This document shows positions 7,801-14,442 of a stretch of DNA of 16,100 nucleotides, piece after piece (the stretch's first letter is position 1; the number at the start of each line of letters is the position of its first letter). Both the position numbers and the translations under genes were made by a program. The notes below the pieces were generated by a model, which was not told the DNA's origin, did not search any database, and saw only the letters and a list, made by a program, of their open reading frames with translations. Source of the stretch: JBDTMC01 sp039934475. GTDB taxonomy: Bacteria > Acidobacteriota > Terriglobia > Bryobacterales > Bryobacteraceae. The stretch spans positions 1 through 16,100 of the forward strand of contig JBDTMC010000143.1 of assembly GCA_039934475.1 (NCBI GenBank), given 5' to 3'.

Positions 7801-8106
7801 CTCGCTCCCGGCCGCCAGATCCAAACCGCCCGAAAGCGACGCCGTCACGGCTCTGGTGATTACTTCCACCCTATAATGCCCGGTGGCGATGGCACGCAGC
7901 CAGAACGATCCCTCCGCGCTGGTGGTCAACTCGCGCTCCTCGCTATCTCCCTGTATCTTGATCCGTGCCCCCGCAACCGGTTGGCCGGAGACATCACGCA
8001 CAACGCCTTTCCAGGACGCGGTTGAACTCTGGCCGGATAGGGGCAAACTCAGGCACGCGTATAAACAAAAGGCGGCCGCAAACTTCCTTCCACTGGCATC
8101 ACGCAT
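4753..8106 (-). CDS. Oar-like TonB-dependent receptor with carboxypeptidase-regulatory-like N-terminal domain
   Basis: The protein has 1117 residues and is expected to be an outer-membrane beta-barrel. A signal peptide covers about 1-25 (FCLYACLSLPLSG). A CarboxypepD_reg-like beta-sandwich follows at about 30-110 (GVVRDVSGQPVAGARIKIQG). The plug domain shows LPLNKRDFSQLL (138-149), MNGQRGTATVFAMDG (170-184), VDAIEEIK and VISKTGTNDLHGSLFEFVRN. The rest is a barrel, ending in the family-typical SRQIQLSMKILF with a terminal aromatic. Such Oar-type receptors are greatly expanded in Acidobacteria and are thought to import large substrates such as oligosaccharides or peptides; the substrate here is unknown. 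No clear Shine-Dalgarno was seen before the ATG. The gene starts 54 bases after the sigma-54 activator stop on the same strand, so co-transcription or control by it is possible. Its last 59 bases overlap the convergent MOSC gene. Confidence 0.92.
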   Translation of the reverse strand: MRDASGRKFAAAFCLYACLSLPLSGQSSTASWKGVVRDVSGQPVAGARIKIQGDSEERELTTSAEGSFWLRAIATGHYRVEVITRAVTASLSGGLDLAAGSERTDSLRLSAAGTLTLQNDAQATGGERLSSSQVSALPLNKRDFSQLLLLATGTQTDSNGAANFTQQFTMNGQRGTATVFAMDGADTTDPELGGATFSNFNVDAIEEIKSSSGVLPADIGHGAAGFTEVISKTGTNDLHGSLFEFVRNAAFDARNFFDRRSTAEPGRLPPFARNEFGFTTGGALRRNQTYYFGQYQGFRQVLGTTQVLPVPTADERRGLDTTAFPGDTLTVPVDPTMAPILARYPMPNDPQGPFGARTFAASSKVSTRSDQFSIRIDHKISGKAHLFGRFNLNDVDGPLTNPSQTAIDPAFAVEFFDRQRNATLNLVVTPSAGFTSETSLGYVRSTPNFPAHNRTQSGLTFADGLYEPFNSAAGSLIGAFGNLFQLRQNLAWTRNKHSWQTGIEVRVNRDTTVYGITPNGQYSFGGGAAYSPVAIRSRSGAHDIQPGDLLPDSLTGLLTATPFQLAASVAPPQFPQGDRIGDAAVRREAYNFYFKDTWKATANVTVGYGLRYEYNSRIKEGNHQTSGFYVGADGARFLVNPQPHYGIDKNGWSPRLTIDWKVAEKTIIHAGGAITTLLPNLWQQNFATGGLPFVVVQFATAAPGSPIPFSGAAQSITTPEAYGIDGKLIYPPGKSSRDVPGNTEMDVFRFERDLAALSTDKRVRALQVQGMAPTFRNGYIGTYTAGIEQSVSDVTLNAAYVATAGVKLARMDFPNSYGGADPAHAPYSQFDQTGQIVGGYGPVIMMASSSHSTYHSLQASAAKTSLKYGLGFQASYTFSKSMDDTSAVLGGGPTATSGAIIQSAPQDPKNLRGEKGASTFDVTHVFSFNAVQEVSLRSVPAARALGRRFTDGWQLLGVASITTGPPFTVFSGIQQTGIGSNGGDRPDQVGAPVFSTSRTVREDYFGEDSGNASLFSIPINVNGGTGPNHGRLGTLGRSTFRAPGFHNVDLSVIKNTPIGGPGNPERAVLQIRGEFFNIFNIVNFGLPANIVLGPGFGVISKTSGPSRQIQLSMKILF

Positions 8107-8160
8107 CTATAGCCAGAAGGATATCGCACGGCGCACTCAGCGATTACAATCCAATACCCC

Positions 8161-9162
8161 CTACCCTGCACCTACTGAAGCCGCAGTCAAAGGGGTAACG
8201 CCCGTGAATCCGCCTGTCTCCCGCGCTATGCCGTGCTTGCGCATGCGCGCAATTAGCGTGGTGCGTGGAAGCCCTAACTGCGCCGCTGCGCCACGATGGC
8301 CGCCCACCACCCAATTCGTTCGCCGCAGCGTCTCCGTGATGTAGGTTCGCTCCAACTCCGCCAGCGTTCCCGCTGGCACCGGCGCGCTCTCCGGCCGGCC
8401 AAGCCCCAGGTTCATCACCGGAGCGTGCAGCACTCTCCCCTGCGTCATCAACACCGCGCGCTCTATCAGGTTCTGTAATTCGCGAATGTTCCCCGGCCAG
8501 TCGTGAAGGCGCAGGATCTCCATCACGCCCTCTGGAATTTCGTCAATCTGTCTGTTGTTGCGAGCCGAGAAGATCCGCACAAAATGACGCGCCAGCAGCG
8601 GAATGTCTTCCGCCCGTTCTCTCAGCGGCGGTATCGAAATCGGAAAGACGTTTAGCCGGTAAAACAGATCCGCGCGATACCTTCGTGCGTTCACCATCTG
8701 CCCCAGATCCTGGTTGGTTGCCGCCACCACGCGCACATTCACGCGAATGGTACGAGAGCTTCCCAGCCTCTCGAACTCCTGCTCCTGAAGCACTCGAAGC
8801 AGTTTCGGCTGTAACTCCAGCGGCAGGTCTCCGATCTCGTCCAGAAAGAGTGTTCCCTGGTTGGCCATCTGAAACCGGCCCGTCGTTTGGGTCCATGCGC
8901 CGGTATACGCCCCTTTGTCGTGGCCAAACAGTTCGCTCTCTAGCAGTCCGGCCGGAATCGCCGCACAGTTTACCTTCACAAACGGTCCATCGCGGCGCGA
9001 ACTCATTTCGTGAACCGCCCGCGCGAACATCTCTTTCCCAGTGCCAGTTTCGCCCTGCAACAAAACCGTGCAATCGGCTGGCGCCGCAATCTCCACATTG
9101 CGCAGGACAGCCCGAAATTTGGGGCTGCTTCCAATCAACTCCCGCTCAACGGTCGTCATCAT
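8161..9162 (-). CDS. Sigma-54-dependent transcriptional activator, PspF-like (AAA+ and Fis-type HTH only)
   Basis: The call is a bacterial enhancer-binding protein of 333 residues from the ATG at 9162. The AAA+ domain starts almost at the N-terminus. Walker A is GETGTGKE (about 37-44). The sigma-54 contact loop is GAYTGA (84-89), with Tyr in place of the usual Phe. Walker B is GTLFLDEIGDLPLE, and the arginine-finger region is YRADLFYRLNVFPISIPPLR; DWPGNIRELQN lies at the end. A Fis-type helix-turn-helix follows (GAAAQLGLPRTTLIARMRKHG). There is no receiver, GAF or PAS domain, so activity must be set by a partner protein or by expression, as in PspF. The frame is open up to an ATG at 9399, but that 79-residue extension is not family-like and overlaps the divergent toxin gene. 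GGGAGAGAGG five bases before 9162 fixes the start. An ATG at 9159 is equally possible. Confidence 0.92.
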   Translation of the reverse strand: MMTTVERELIGSSPKFRAVLRNVEIAAPADCTVLLQGETGTGKEMFARAVHEMSSRRDGPFVKVNCAAIPAGLLESELFGHDKGAYTGAWTQTTGRFQMANQGTLFLDEIGDLPLELQPKLLRVLQEQEFERLGSSRTIRVNVRVVAATNQDLGQMVNARRYRADLFYRLNVFPISIPPLRERAEDIPLLARHFVRIFSARNNRQIDEIPEGVMEILRLHDWPGNIRELQNLIERAVLMTQGRVLHAPVMNLGLGRPESAPVPAGTLAELERTYITETLRRTNWVVGGHRGAAAQLGLPRTTLIARMRKHGIARETGGFTGVTPLTAASVGAG

Positions 9163-9362
9163 GAAGGCCTCTCTCCCTACTTTCGGGCATCCCGTCCCCG
9201 AATACATCCCAAATTCGGAGGCTCCCTGTTTACCCCATTCGAGGTAGCCGCGCCTGCGCCGAAAGGTGGGAAGAATCATCGCCGCTTCGGAGCCTGTCGG
9301 CACCCCCCGGCTTCTCTTTGTCACAAGCGGTTCCAGTTCCGCACGCGGTAATCTAGCTACAG
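9163..9362. other. Divergent intergenic region between sigma-54 activator and brnT-like gene
   Basis: This is the longest non-coding stretch, about 200 bases. It holds the activator's ribosome binding site and a six-base inverted repeat, CCGAAT (9198-9203) with ATTCGG (9213-9218). I found no convincing -35/-10 pair in either direction and no sigma-54 (-24/-12) promoter. Both the activator and the toxin-antitoxin promoters should lie here. Confidence 0.5.
9168..9177 (-). promoter_or_regulatory. Shine-Dalgarno fixing the start of the sigma-54 activator
   Basis: The minus strand reads GGGAGAGAGG, ending five bases before the ATG at 9162 and eight before a second ATG at 9159. It argues against the 79-residue N-terminal extension to 9399. 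Confidence 0.6.
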
Positions 9363-9650
9363 ATGGTGCGGTTCGAGTGGGACCACGACAAGGACGCAAC
9401 TAACAGGAGAAAGCATCGTCTCGGTTTTGAGACAGCTAAGCTGGTGTTCGACGATCCGAATTGTTTAACATTTGTGGAACGGGTAGCTGATGGCGAGGAA
9501 CGCTGGCATGCGATCGGAGAGATTGGTGGAAGCTTGATTGTGACGGTTGTCCACATCTATCGGCTCGAGCGTGCGGATGAAGTGGTTCGAATCATTTCGG
9601 CGCGCCGTGCGGATCCCCAGGAAAGGAGGCTATATGTCGAAACTCTCTGA
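9363..9650 (+). CDS. brnT: BrnT family toxin (RelE-like ribonuclease)
   Basis: The protein has 95 residues, the usual length for BrnT. The N-terminal signature FEWDHDKDATNRRKH (4-18) is followed by FETAKLVFDDPNCLTF and GEERWHAIGEI. The basic C-terminal signature is VVRIISARRADPQERRLY (74-91). BrnT of Brucella abortus is a RelE-fold ribonuclease that blocks translation and is neutralised by BrnA, encoded just downstream. Here too the antitoxin follows directly, with a 17-base overlap, toxin first. The gene is divergent from the sigma-54 activator. The ATG has no clear Shine-Dalgarno, unlike the antitoxin, consistent with low toxin and higher antitoxin synthesis. Nothing in it looks truncated. 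Confidence 0.9.
   Translation: MVRFEWDHDKDATNRRKHRLGFETAKLVFDDPNCLTFVERVADGEERWHAIGEIGGSLIVTVVHIYRLERADEVVRIISARRADPQERRLYVETL
9622..9629 (+). promoter_or_regulatory. Strong Shine-Dalgarno of the antitoxin gene inside the toxin gene
   Basis: AAAGGAGG lies within the toxin coding sequence, four bases before the antitoxin ATG at 9634. It selects this start over the in-frame upstream ATG at 9547. Confidence 0.7.
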
Positions 9651-9903
9651 CGAGCAACAATCTGACATCCTCGCTCTGACCAATCAGCAGGACGAAGACA
9701 TTGACTATTCCGACATCCCGCCTGTTCGAGAAATCCCCGCAAACGCCGTCCGCGGCCGGTTTTACCGAGGTCATTCCATCTATCTGACGGACGAATTGCA
9801 CACTTACCTTTCCACCATCGCCGTGCGCCAAGGCGTTCCTCTCAACGATTTGGTGAACAATTTGCTCAGCAAGGAAGTCGCCATCGTGGAATCTCTTAAG
9901 TGA
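9634..9903 (+). CDS. brnA: BrnA-type antitoxin with C-terminal ribbon-helix-helix
   Basis: The protein has 89 residues and overlaps the toxin gene by 17 bases, with a strong ribosome binding site at 9622-9629. The acidic N-terminus and middle (DEDIDYSDIPPV, 20-31; RGRFYR, 40-45) match antitoxins found next to BrnT. The C-terminus (HSIYLTDELHTYLSTIAVRQ, 47-66, then GVPLNDLVNNLLSKEV) looks like a strand and two helices of a ribbon-helix-helix DNA-binding fold, presumably used for autoregulation of the operon. This end resembles RHH antitoxins outside the classical BrnA family, so the symbol is given by position and partial motif match. It presumably binds and inactivates the upstream BrnT toxin. 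Confidence 0.78.
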   Translation: MSKLSDEQQSDILALTNQQDEDIDYSDIPPVREIPANAVRGRFYRGHSIYLTDELHTYLSTIAVRQGVPLNDLVNNLLSKEVAIVESLK

Positions 9904-9945
9904 ACAGCGTCGTTCACCGCCCCGCCGCCGATATGTAACAATCAC

Positions 9946-9951
9946 TACAAT
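9946..9951 (+). promoter_or_regulatory. Possible -10 element upstream of the ATP-grasp/Alpha-E gene
   Basis: TACAAT lies in the 75-base gap between the antitoxin and the ATP-grasp gene, about 28 bases before the GTG start. No matching -35 box is visible. Confidence 0.22.
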
Positions 9952-9978
9952 GCCCCCGTACGCCGGAGTTCGATTGTC

Positions 9979-12480
9979 GTGACATCGCCCGAACCTCCGG
10001 AGTCTGCCCTCCTCAGCGCTGCCTGGGACTACGCCCCGAACTCCGGTTACTTCGATGAACTCATGGAAACCGGCGCCGTCCGTCCGGCCTGGGTGGATCT
10101 GGTGGAGGCCCTTCGCGCGGCTGGCCCCGAAGACTTCGCCCGCCGCTGGCGCGCCGCGCAGCGCCTCATCCGCGATAACGGCGTCACGTACAACGTCTAC
10201 GGCGATCCTCATGGCACTGATCGCCCGTGGCCCCTCGATCCCATTCCCCTCATCATCGGTCAGTCCGAATGGGCCGGCATCGAGGCAGCCGTAGCCCAGC
10301 GCGCCAATCTCCTCAACGCCATACTCGGTGACCTCTACGGGCCACAGCGTCTCCTCCACGAAGATCTTCTTCCGCCCGAGTTGGTCTACGCCAATCCGGC
10401 CTTCCTGCGTGTGCTTCACGGTGTTGACGTCCCTGGTGGCACTCGCCTGCACATCTACGCGGCTGACTTGGCCCGATCGCCCGATGGCCAATGGTGGATT
10501 CTGGCTGACCGTACGCAAGCTCCCTCCGGCGCCGGCTACGCGCTTGAAAATCGAATCGTCTCCACGCGCACCCTTCCTGACATCTTTCGCAAAATCAACG
10601 TGCGGCGCCTGGCCACTTTTTTTCAGTCCTACCGCGAGATGCTGATGTCGGTCGCCCCAGGCCACCGCGAGAACCCGCGCATCGTCCTCCTCACGCCTGG
10701 CCCTTTCAACGAAACGTACTTCGAACACGCCTTCCTCGCCCGCTATCTGGGCTACACGCTAGTGGAAGGTGGCGACCTTACCGTTCGCGACCGCCGCGTG
10801 TACTTGAAAACCTTGGGCGGACTGCTCCCGGTTGACATGATCCTTCGCCGCCAGGACGACAGCTTCTGCGATCCACTTGAGCTCCGCGGCGATTCCATGC
10901 TCGGCGTGCCCGGACTCGTCGAAGCCGTTCGCGCCGGACACGTCGCCGTGGCCAACGCTCTCGGCAGCGGAGTCATTGAAACTGCCGCTTTCTCGCCCTT
11001 CCTTCCTGGCCTCTGCCGCGAGTTGTTGGGCGAACCTCTCAAAATGCCCTCCGTCGCCACCTGGTGGTGCGGTCAGCGAAAGCCTTGCGATTACGTCGCC
11101 GATCAACTCCATCGCCTCGTCATTAAGCGCGCCTTCCCCGGCATGCCGCAGGAGCCCATCTTCGGCTCCAAAATAACGAAGGCTGAGCGTGAAGTGCTCG
11201 CCGCCAAAATACGCGCCCAGTCTCATCTCTACGTCGCTCAGGAGCAAGTAGCTCTCTCCACCGCCCCGGTGTGGACTGAGGACGGCCTCCTGCCCCGCCA
11301 CCTTGTCATGCGCGTCTACGCGATTGCCAGCGGTGATGGTTATAAGGTTATGCCGGGCGGCCTCACGCGGGTCTCCAAATCATTGGACACCATGGTCGTC
11401 TCCGTCCAACGCGGTGGCGGCAGTAAGGACACGTGGGTTCTCGGCCGCGGTCAGGAGAGCGAATTCAGCCTCCTCCGCCAAAACGCGCCTTCTCTCGAAA
11501 TCAACCGCGCTACCTTCGACCTTCCCAGCCGCGTGGCGGATAACCTGTACTGGCTGGGCCGCTACATGGAGCGCGTCGAATCCTGTGTCCGCATTGCCCG
11601 CAGCCTCCTCCCCCTGCTTACCCAGGAATCCGATCCAAACGCAGCCGCCGGCGTTCAGACTGTCGCCCACGTCCTCTCGTCGCTTGGCTACATCCGGCCT
11701 GACCTCGAAGAGACGGGTGCCACCGCCCTCGACCGCGATCTCGTCTCCATGATCTTCGATTCCGATCGCCGCTATTCCATCGGCTGGATCGTCCACGAAG
11801 TGCGCCGCCTCGCCTGGCTTCTCCGCGATCGCATCTCGGCGGACTCCTGGCGCATCCTCAATCGTCTCGATCACGACTTCGAAACCGCCCGTCCGCCCGA
11901 ACCACTGGAACTGCTTGCGGCCACCGATTTTCTGGATCGCGCCATTATGACCCTCGCCGCGTTCAGCGGACTTGTCATGGAAAGCATGACCCGCGGCGAA
12001 GGCTGGCGTTTCCTCGATATCGGCCGCCGCACGGAACGCGCGATTCAGATGGTTGACCTTCTTCGCTATGGCCTGGAGGACGATCCCGCCGACGGCAGTC
12101 TGTCTACGCTCCTTGAAATCGCCGCCAGCTCCATTACGTACCGATCCCGCTATCTCACAACGTTGCAGGCCGATCTTGTTCTCGATCTGCTTCTCTGCGA
12201 TGAAGCCAACCCTCGCTCCGCAGCCTTCCAATTGGCGCGTCTCGCGGAGCATGTGGCCGCTCTCCCGGAAAGTGCTTCCACACGCCGTCGTCCCGAATCA
12301 AAGCTTATCCTCAGCCTGCTCACGAACGTTCAACTCGTTGAAATCTCCGAGATCGCGCGTCGCGAGCCCCTCGTCCAATTTCTGGACAAGCTCGCCACCG
12401 GCCTGCGCGATCTCTCCAATGCCCTCACCGGCACTTACTTCACCCACGTCATCCCGTCGCAACAGTTGCGCCACTTATAA
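9979..12480 (+). CDS. Circularly permuted ATP-grasp / Alpha-E domain fusion protein
   Basis: The protein has 833 residues and two parts that are often separate genes. Residues about 20-500 are a circularly permuted ATP-grasp (CP_ATPgrasp) domain: GVTYNVYGDPHGTDRPWPLD (68-87), PGGTRLHIYAADLARSP, VLLTPGPFNETYFEHAFLAR (about 236-255), LPVDMILRRQDD, and RVYAIASGDGYKVMPGGLTR (about 444-463). Residues about 510-833 are an Alpha-E (DUF403) all-helical domain beginning LPSRVADNLYWLGRYMERVE. ATP-grasp enzymes join a carboxyl to an amine through an acyl phosphate, and comparative-genomics work has predicted this group to be amide or peptide ligases. The substrate is unknown. The start is GTG at 9979 with GGAG ten bases upstream; the next in-frame ATG, at residue 29, would cut into conserved sequence. 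The stop overlaps the ribosome binding site of the transglutaminase gene. Confidence 0.92.
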   Translation: MTSPEPPESALLSAAWDYAPNSGYFDELMETGAVRPAWVDLVEALRAAGPEDFARRWRAAQRLIRDNGVTYNVYGDPHGTDRPWPLDPIPLIIGQSEWAGIEAAVAQRANLLNAILGDLYGPQRLLHEDLLPPELVYANPAFLRVLHGVDVPGGTRLHIYAADLARSPDGQWWILADRTQAPSGAGYALENRIVSTRTLPDIFRKINVRRLATFFQSYREMLMSVAPGHRENPRIVLLTPGPFNETYFEHAFLARYLGYTLVEGGDLTVRDRRVYLKTLGGLLPVDMILRRQDDSFCDPLELRGDSMLGVPGLVEAVRAGHVAVANALGSGVIETAAFSPFLPGLCRELLGEPLKMPSVATWWCGQRKPCDYVADQLHRLVIKRAFPGMPQEPIFGSKITKAEREVLAAKIRAQSHLYVAQEQVALSTAPVWTEDGLLPRHLVMRVYAIASGDGYKVMPGGLTRVSKSLDTMVVSVQRGGGSKDTWVLGRGQESEFSLLRQNAPSLEINRATFDLPSRVADNLYWLGRYMERVESCVRIARSLLPLLTQESDPNAAAGVQTVAHVLSSLGYIRPDLEETGATALDRDLVSMIFDSDRRYSIGWIVHEVRRLAWLLRDRISADSWRILNRLDHDFETARPPEPLELLAATDFLDRAIMTLAAFSGLVMESMTRGEGWRFLDIGRRTERAIQMVDLLRYGLEDDPADGSLSTLLEIAASSITYRSRYLTTLQADLVLDLLLCDEANPRSAAFQLARLAEHVAALPESASTRRRPESKLILSLLTNVQLVEISEIARREPLVQFLDKLATGLRDLSNALTGTYFTHVIPSQQLRHL

Positions 12481-12491
12481 GGAGCACGCCC

Positions 12492-13376
12492 ATGATGTAC
12501 CGTGCCCTGCACACAACTACTTACACCTACAGTGCACCGGTTTCCATCTGCCATAATGAGGTCTATCTGCGGCCGCGCAGCAGCGCCCGTCAGACTGTCC
12601 TCCACTCAGAGATTACCGTCGATCCTGAGCCCGGATACTTCTTTTCCCGCCGCGACTATTACGGCAACGAAGCCACCTTCTTTGCCATCCACGAACCTCA
12701 CACGGAACTGACCGTCGCCGCCGAAAGCATTGTCGAAGTTCATCCCGTGCCCCCGCCGCCACTCGACGTGTCGCCAGCTTGGGAAGATGTCGCCGAGATG
12801 GCTCGGGATCACGCCGATGCCGACGCCTTGGACGCTTACCAGTTCGTCTTCGCCTCTCACTACGTACGCACAGGGGTCGATTTTGCCGCCTACGCCGTGC
12901 CCTCATTCCCCGCGCGCCGCCCTCTATTGGAAGGCGTGGTCGATCTCTCCTCACGCATTCATAAACAGTTCAAGTACGCTCCCAAATCCACAACCATCGG
13001 CACGCCAGTCGAAGAGACGCTGATAAGGCGGCAGGGCGTCTGCCAGGATTTCGCGCACGTCATGATCTCTGCCCTCCGCAGTCTCGGCATTCCCTCGCGC
13101 TACGTTAGTGGCTATCTCCGCAGCAACGCCAAATCCATCGGAGCGGAAGACTCTCACGCTTGGGTCGCCGCCTGGTGTCCCGGTTTCGGTTGGTTCGACG
13201 TCGACCCTACCAACGACGTCATCCCCGCCGAAAATCACCTTACGCTCGCCTGGGGCCGCGATTATGCCGAAGTCACGCCAGTCAAAGGCGTCGCCGTCGG
13301 CGGAGGCGAACAGAAGATCACCGTGACAGTGAAAGTCCTCCCCGATTCCATTGAGCGCGTGATTCAGTTAGCCTGA
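12492..13376 (+). CDS. Transglutaminase-like cysteine protease/ligase with Bact_transglu_N domain
   Basis: The protein has 294 residues. The N-terminal beta-rich domain (RALHTTTYTYSAPVSICHNE, 4-23) is the bacterial transglutaminase-like N-terminal region. The papain-fold catalytic core follows, with nucleophile Cys184 in RQGVCQDFAHVM, His222 in EDSHAWVAAW and Asp238 in FDVDPTND, so the triad is complete. There is no signal peptide, so it probably acts in the cytoplasm. In the bacterial families these proteins are usually cysteine peptidases and seldom cross-linking enzymes. It is placed directly after the ATP-grasp/Alpha-E gene with an 11-base gap and GGAG at the stop, and this pairing recurs widely in bacteria. 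The inferred role is processing or cleaving a peptide made by the ligase. A second ATG at 12495 is possible. The stop lies four bases from the convergent TPR gene. Confidence 0.92.
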   Translation: MMYRALHTTTYTYSAPVSICHNEVYLRPRSSARQTVLHSEITVDPEPGYFFSRRDYYGNEATFFAIHEPHTELTVAAESIVEVHPVPPPPLDVSPAWEDVAEMARDHADADALDAYQFVFASHYVRTGVDFAAYAVPSFPARRPLLEGVVDLSSRIHKQFKYAPKSTTIGTPVEETLIRRQGVCQDFAHVMISALRSLGIPSRYVSGYLRSNAKSIGAEDSHAWVAAWCPGFGWFDVDPTNDVIPAENHLTLAWGRDYAEVTPVKGVAVGGGEQKITVTVKVLPDSIERVIQLA

Positions 13377-13380
13377 GTGC

Positions 13381-14382
13381 TCACTGTTTCGGACGTAGTT
13401 GCCGGTAGCGCGCCAACTCGCGCGCTGAGGCCTGTTCATTCCCCGCGCTCTTGTATGCCTGCGCCAACCGGTAATGAAACTTCTCATTCTCCGGCGCCGC
13501 CTTCACGGCCAATTCAAATTCCCTGACAGCCAATGGCAGTTTCTGTTGGTCTTGATATAAAACACCCAACTGAAAGTGCGCCTCAGCCATCTTCGGATCC
13601 AGCGCGAGGGCCTGTTTCAAATACCGCTCAATCTCTCCGTCGCGCCGCGCGTCCCCGGCATCGCGATTCCACAAGCTCACTGCATAGTAATAATTCGCCG
13701 CGGCATTCTTCGGATAGGCCTGTACAAGGCGTGCCAGTCGCTTCCGTACTTCCCCACTCAACGCCGGTGAGATATCGAACATCTTCCCCAGGAAGTAGAT
13801 CGCGCGCGAGTCTGTGGGATCCAAATCCACGCCCTCGCACAGCGCCGCCACCGCTTTGTCGTACTCCGAATGCGCGTAGTACGCAACACCCAACGCCACT
13901 CGCAAGCGCGCCGATTGGGGATACTTCCCACTCCCATACCCAAGCACTTCAATCGCCTGCTCCGCACCCTTTGCCCGCACTAGGACATTGCCCAGGTCGA
14001 ACAGATTTTTCTCGGAGGGCTCCATCTGTGCCGCGCGCTGGTATTCGGCTAAAGCCGGTTGAACCGCACCTGCCCGTTCCTCCAGCAACCCTCGCAGGTT
14101 ATGCAACTCGGCGCGGTCACCTCGCCCCAGCATCGCGTCCAGAGTCTTCCGCCCCTTGTTCAGCGCCCCCGTCTCTATATAGGCCAATGCCAAATCGTAT
14201 CCATTCACATAGTGCGCTGGATCGGCCGCGTATGCCTTCTCAAAATACGGAATCGCCTCCGGCAACTTGCCTTTCGAGGCATACATCTCAGCCATCTTGT
14301 GGTTGGATTCAAACGCAGAAGAGCGAGTCTGACAAACGGCGGCGGATGCGAGCAGAAGGAAACCAACTAAAACGCGGATCAC
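13381..14382 (-). CDS. Secreted tetratricopeptide-repeat protein
   Basis: From a GTG at 14382 the product has 333 residues. It opens with a typical signal peptide (IRVLVGFLLLASAAVCQT), so it is probably periplasmic or outer-membrane associated. Most of the rest consists of tetratricopeptide repeats, about six or seven by eye. Examples are KLPEAIPYFEKAYAADP, AVQPALAEYQRAAQMEPSE, EYDKAVAALCEGVDLDPTDS and KLPLAVREFELAVKAAPENE. These are helical protein-protein interaction scaffolds with no enzyme motif. An ATG at 14442, directly after the upstream receptor's stop codon, would add 20 residues; I prefer 14382 because the extra stretch encodes a perfect 11-bp hairpin and gives an unusually long signal-peptide n-region. 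Neither start has a good Shine-Dalgarno. TPR proteins often neighbour Oar-like receptors in acidobacteria, so a shared role at the envelope is plausible. Confidence 0.85.
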   Translation of the reverse strand: MIRVLVGFLLLASAAVCQTRSSAFESNHKMAEMYASKGKLPEAIPYFEKAYAADPAHYVNGYDLALAYIETGALNKGRKTLDAMLGRGDRAELHNLRGLLEERAGAVQPALAEYQRAAQMEPSEKNLFDLGNVLVRAKGAEQAIEVLGYGSGKYPQSARLRVALGVAYYAHSEYDKAVAALCEGVDLDPTDSRAIYFLGKMFDISPALSGEVRKRLARLVQAYPKNAAANYYYAVSLWNRDAGDARRDGEIERYLKQALALDPKMAEAHFQLGVLYQDQQKLPLAVREFELAVKAAPENEKFHYRLAQAYKSAGNEQASARELARYRQLRPKQ

Positions 14383-14396
14383 AAACCATACTGTAA

Positions 14397-14434
14397 CGCC
14401 ACGGGCACCCTTACAATGCCGGATGCCCGTGGCG
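14397..14434. repeat. Perfect 11-bp inverted repeat (hairpin) downstream of second Oar-like gene
   Basis: CGCCACGGGCA (14397-14407) is exactly complementary to TGCCCGTGGCG (14424-14434), with a 16-base loop. It lies 8 bases after the receptor's stop codon on the minus strand, between it and the preferred TPR start. No run of T follows the stem, so a classical intrinsic terminator is unlikely. An RNA-stabilising or expression-dampening hairpin is possible. Confidence 0.65.
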
Positions 14435-14442
14435 AGTCTCAT

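Noticed and set aside
8107..8160. Sigma-54 promoter before the Oar-like receptor
   Set aside because: The TGAGTGCGCCGTGC stretch on the minus strand lacks the required GG and GC spacing of a -24/-12 element.
9163..9399. 79-residue N-terminal extension of the sigma-54 activator as a sensor domain
   Set aside because: It is Arg-rich and unlike any sensor, overlaps the divergent toxin start, and a strong ribosome binding site supports the start at 9162.
9592..10728. Long minus-strand open frame of 378 codons
   Set aside because: It is antisense to the antitoxin and to the well-supported ATP-grasp gene, has no recognisable domain, and is typical of spurious long frames in GC-rich DNA.
11380..12252. 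Minus-strand open frame of 290 codons
   Set aside because: It is antisense to the Alpha-E half of the fusion gene, with no motif or ribosome binding site.
13533..14396. Plus-strand open frame of 287 codons
   Set aside because: It is opposite the TPR gene; Pro/Ser/Arg-rich low-complexity translation with no domain.
14397..14434. Rho-independent terminator after the second receptor
   Set aside because: The stem is good, but no T-tract follows on either strand, and the TPR gene continues downstream on the same strand.
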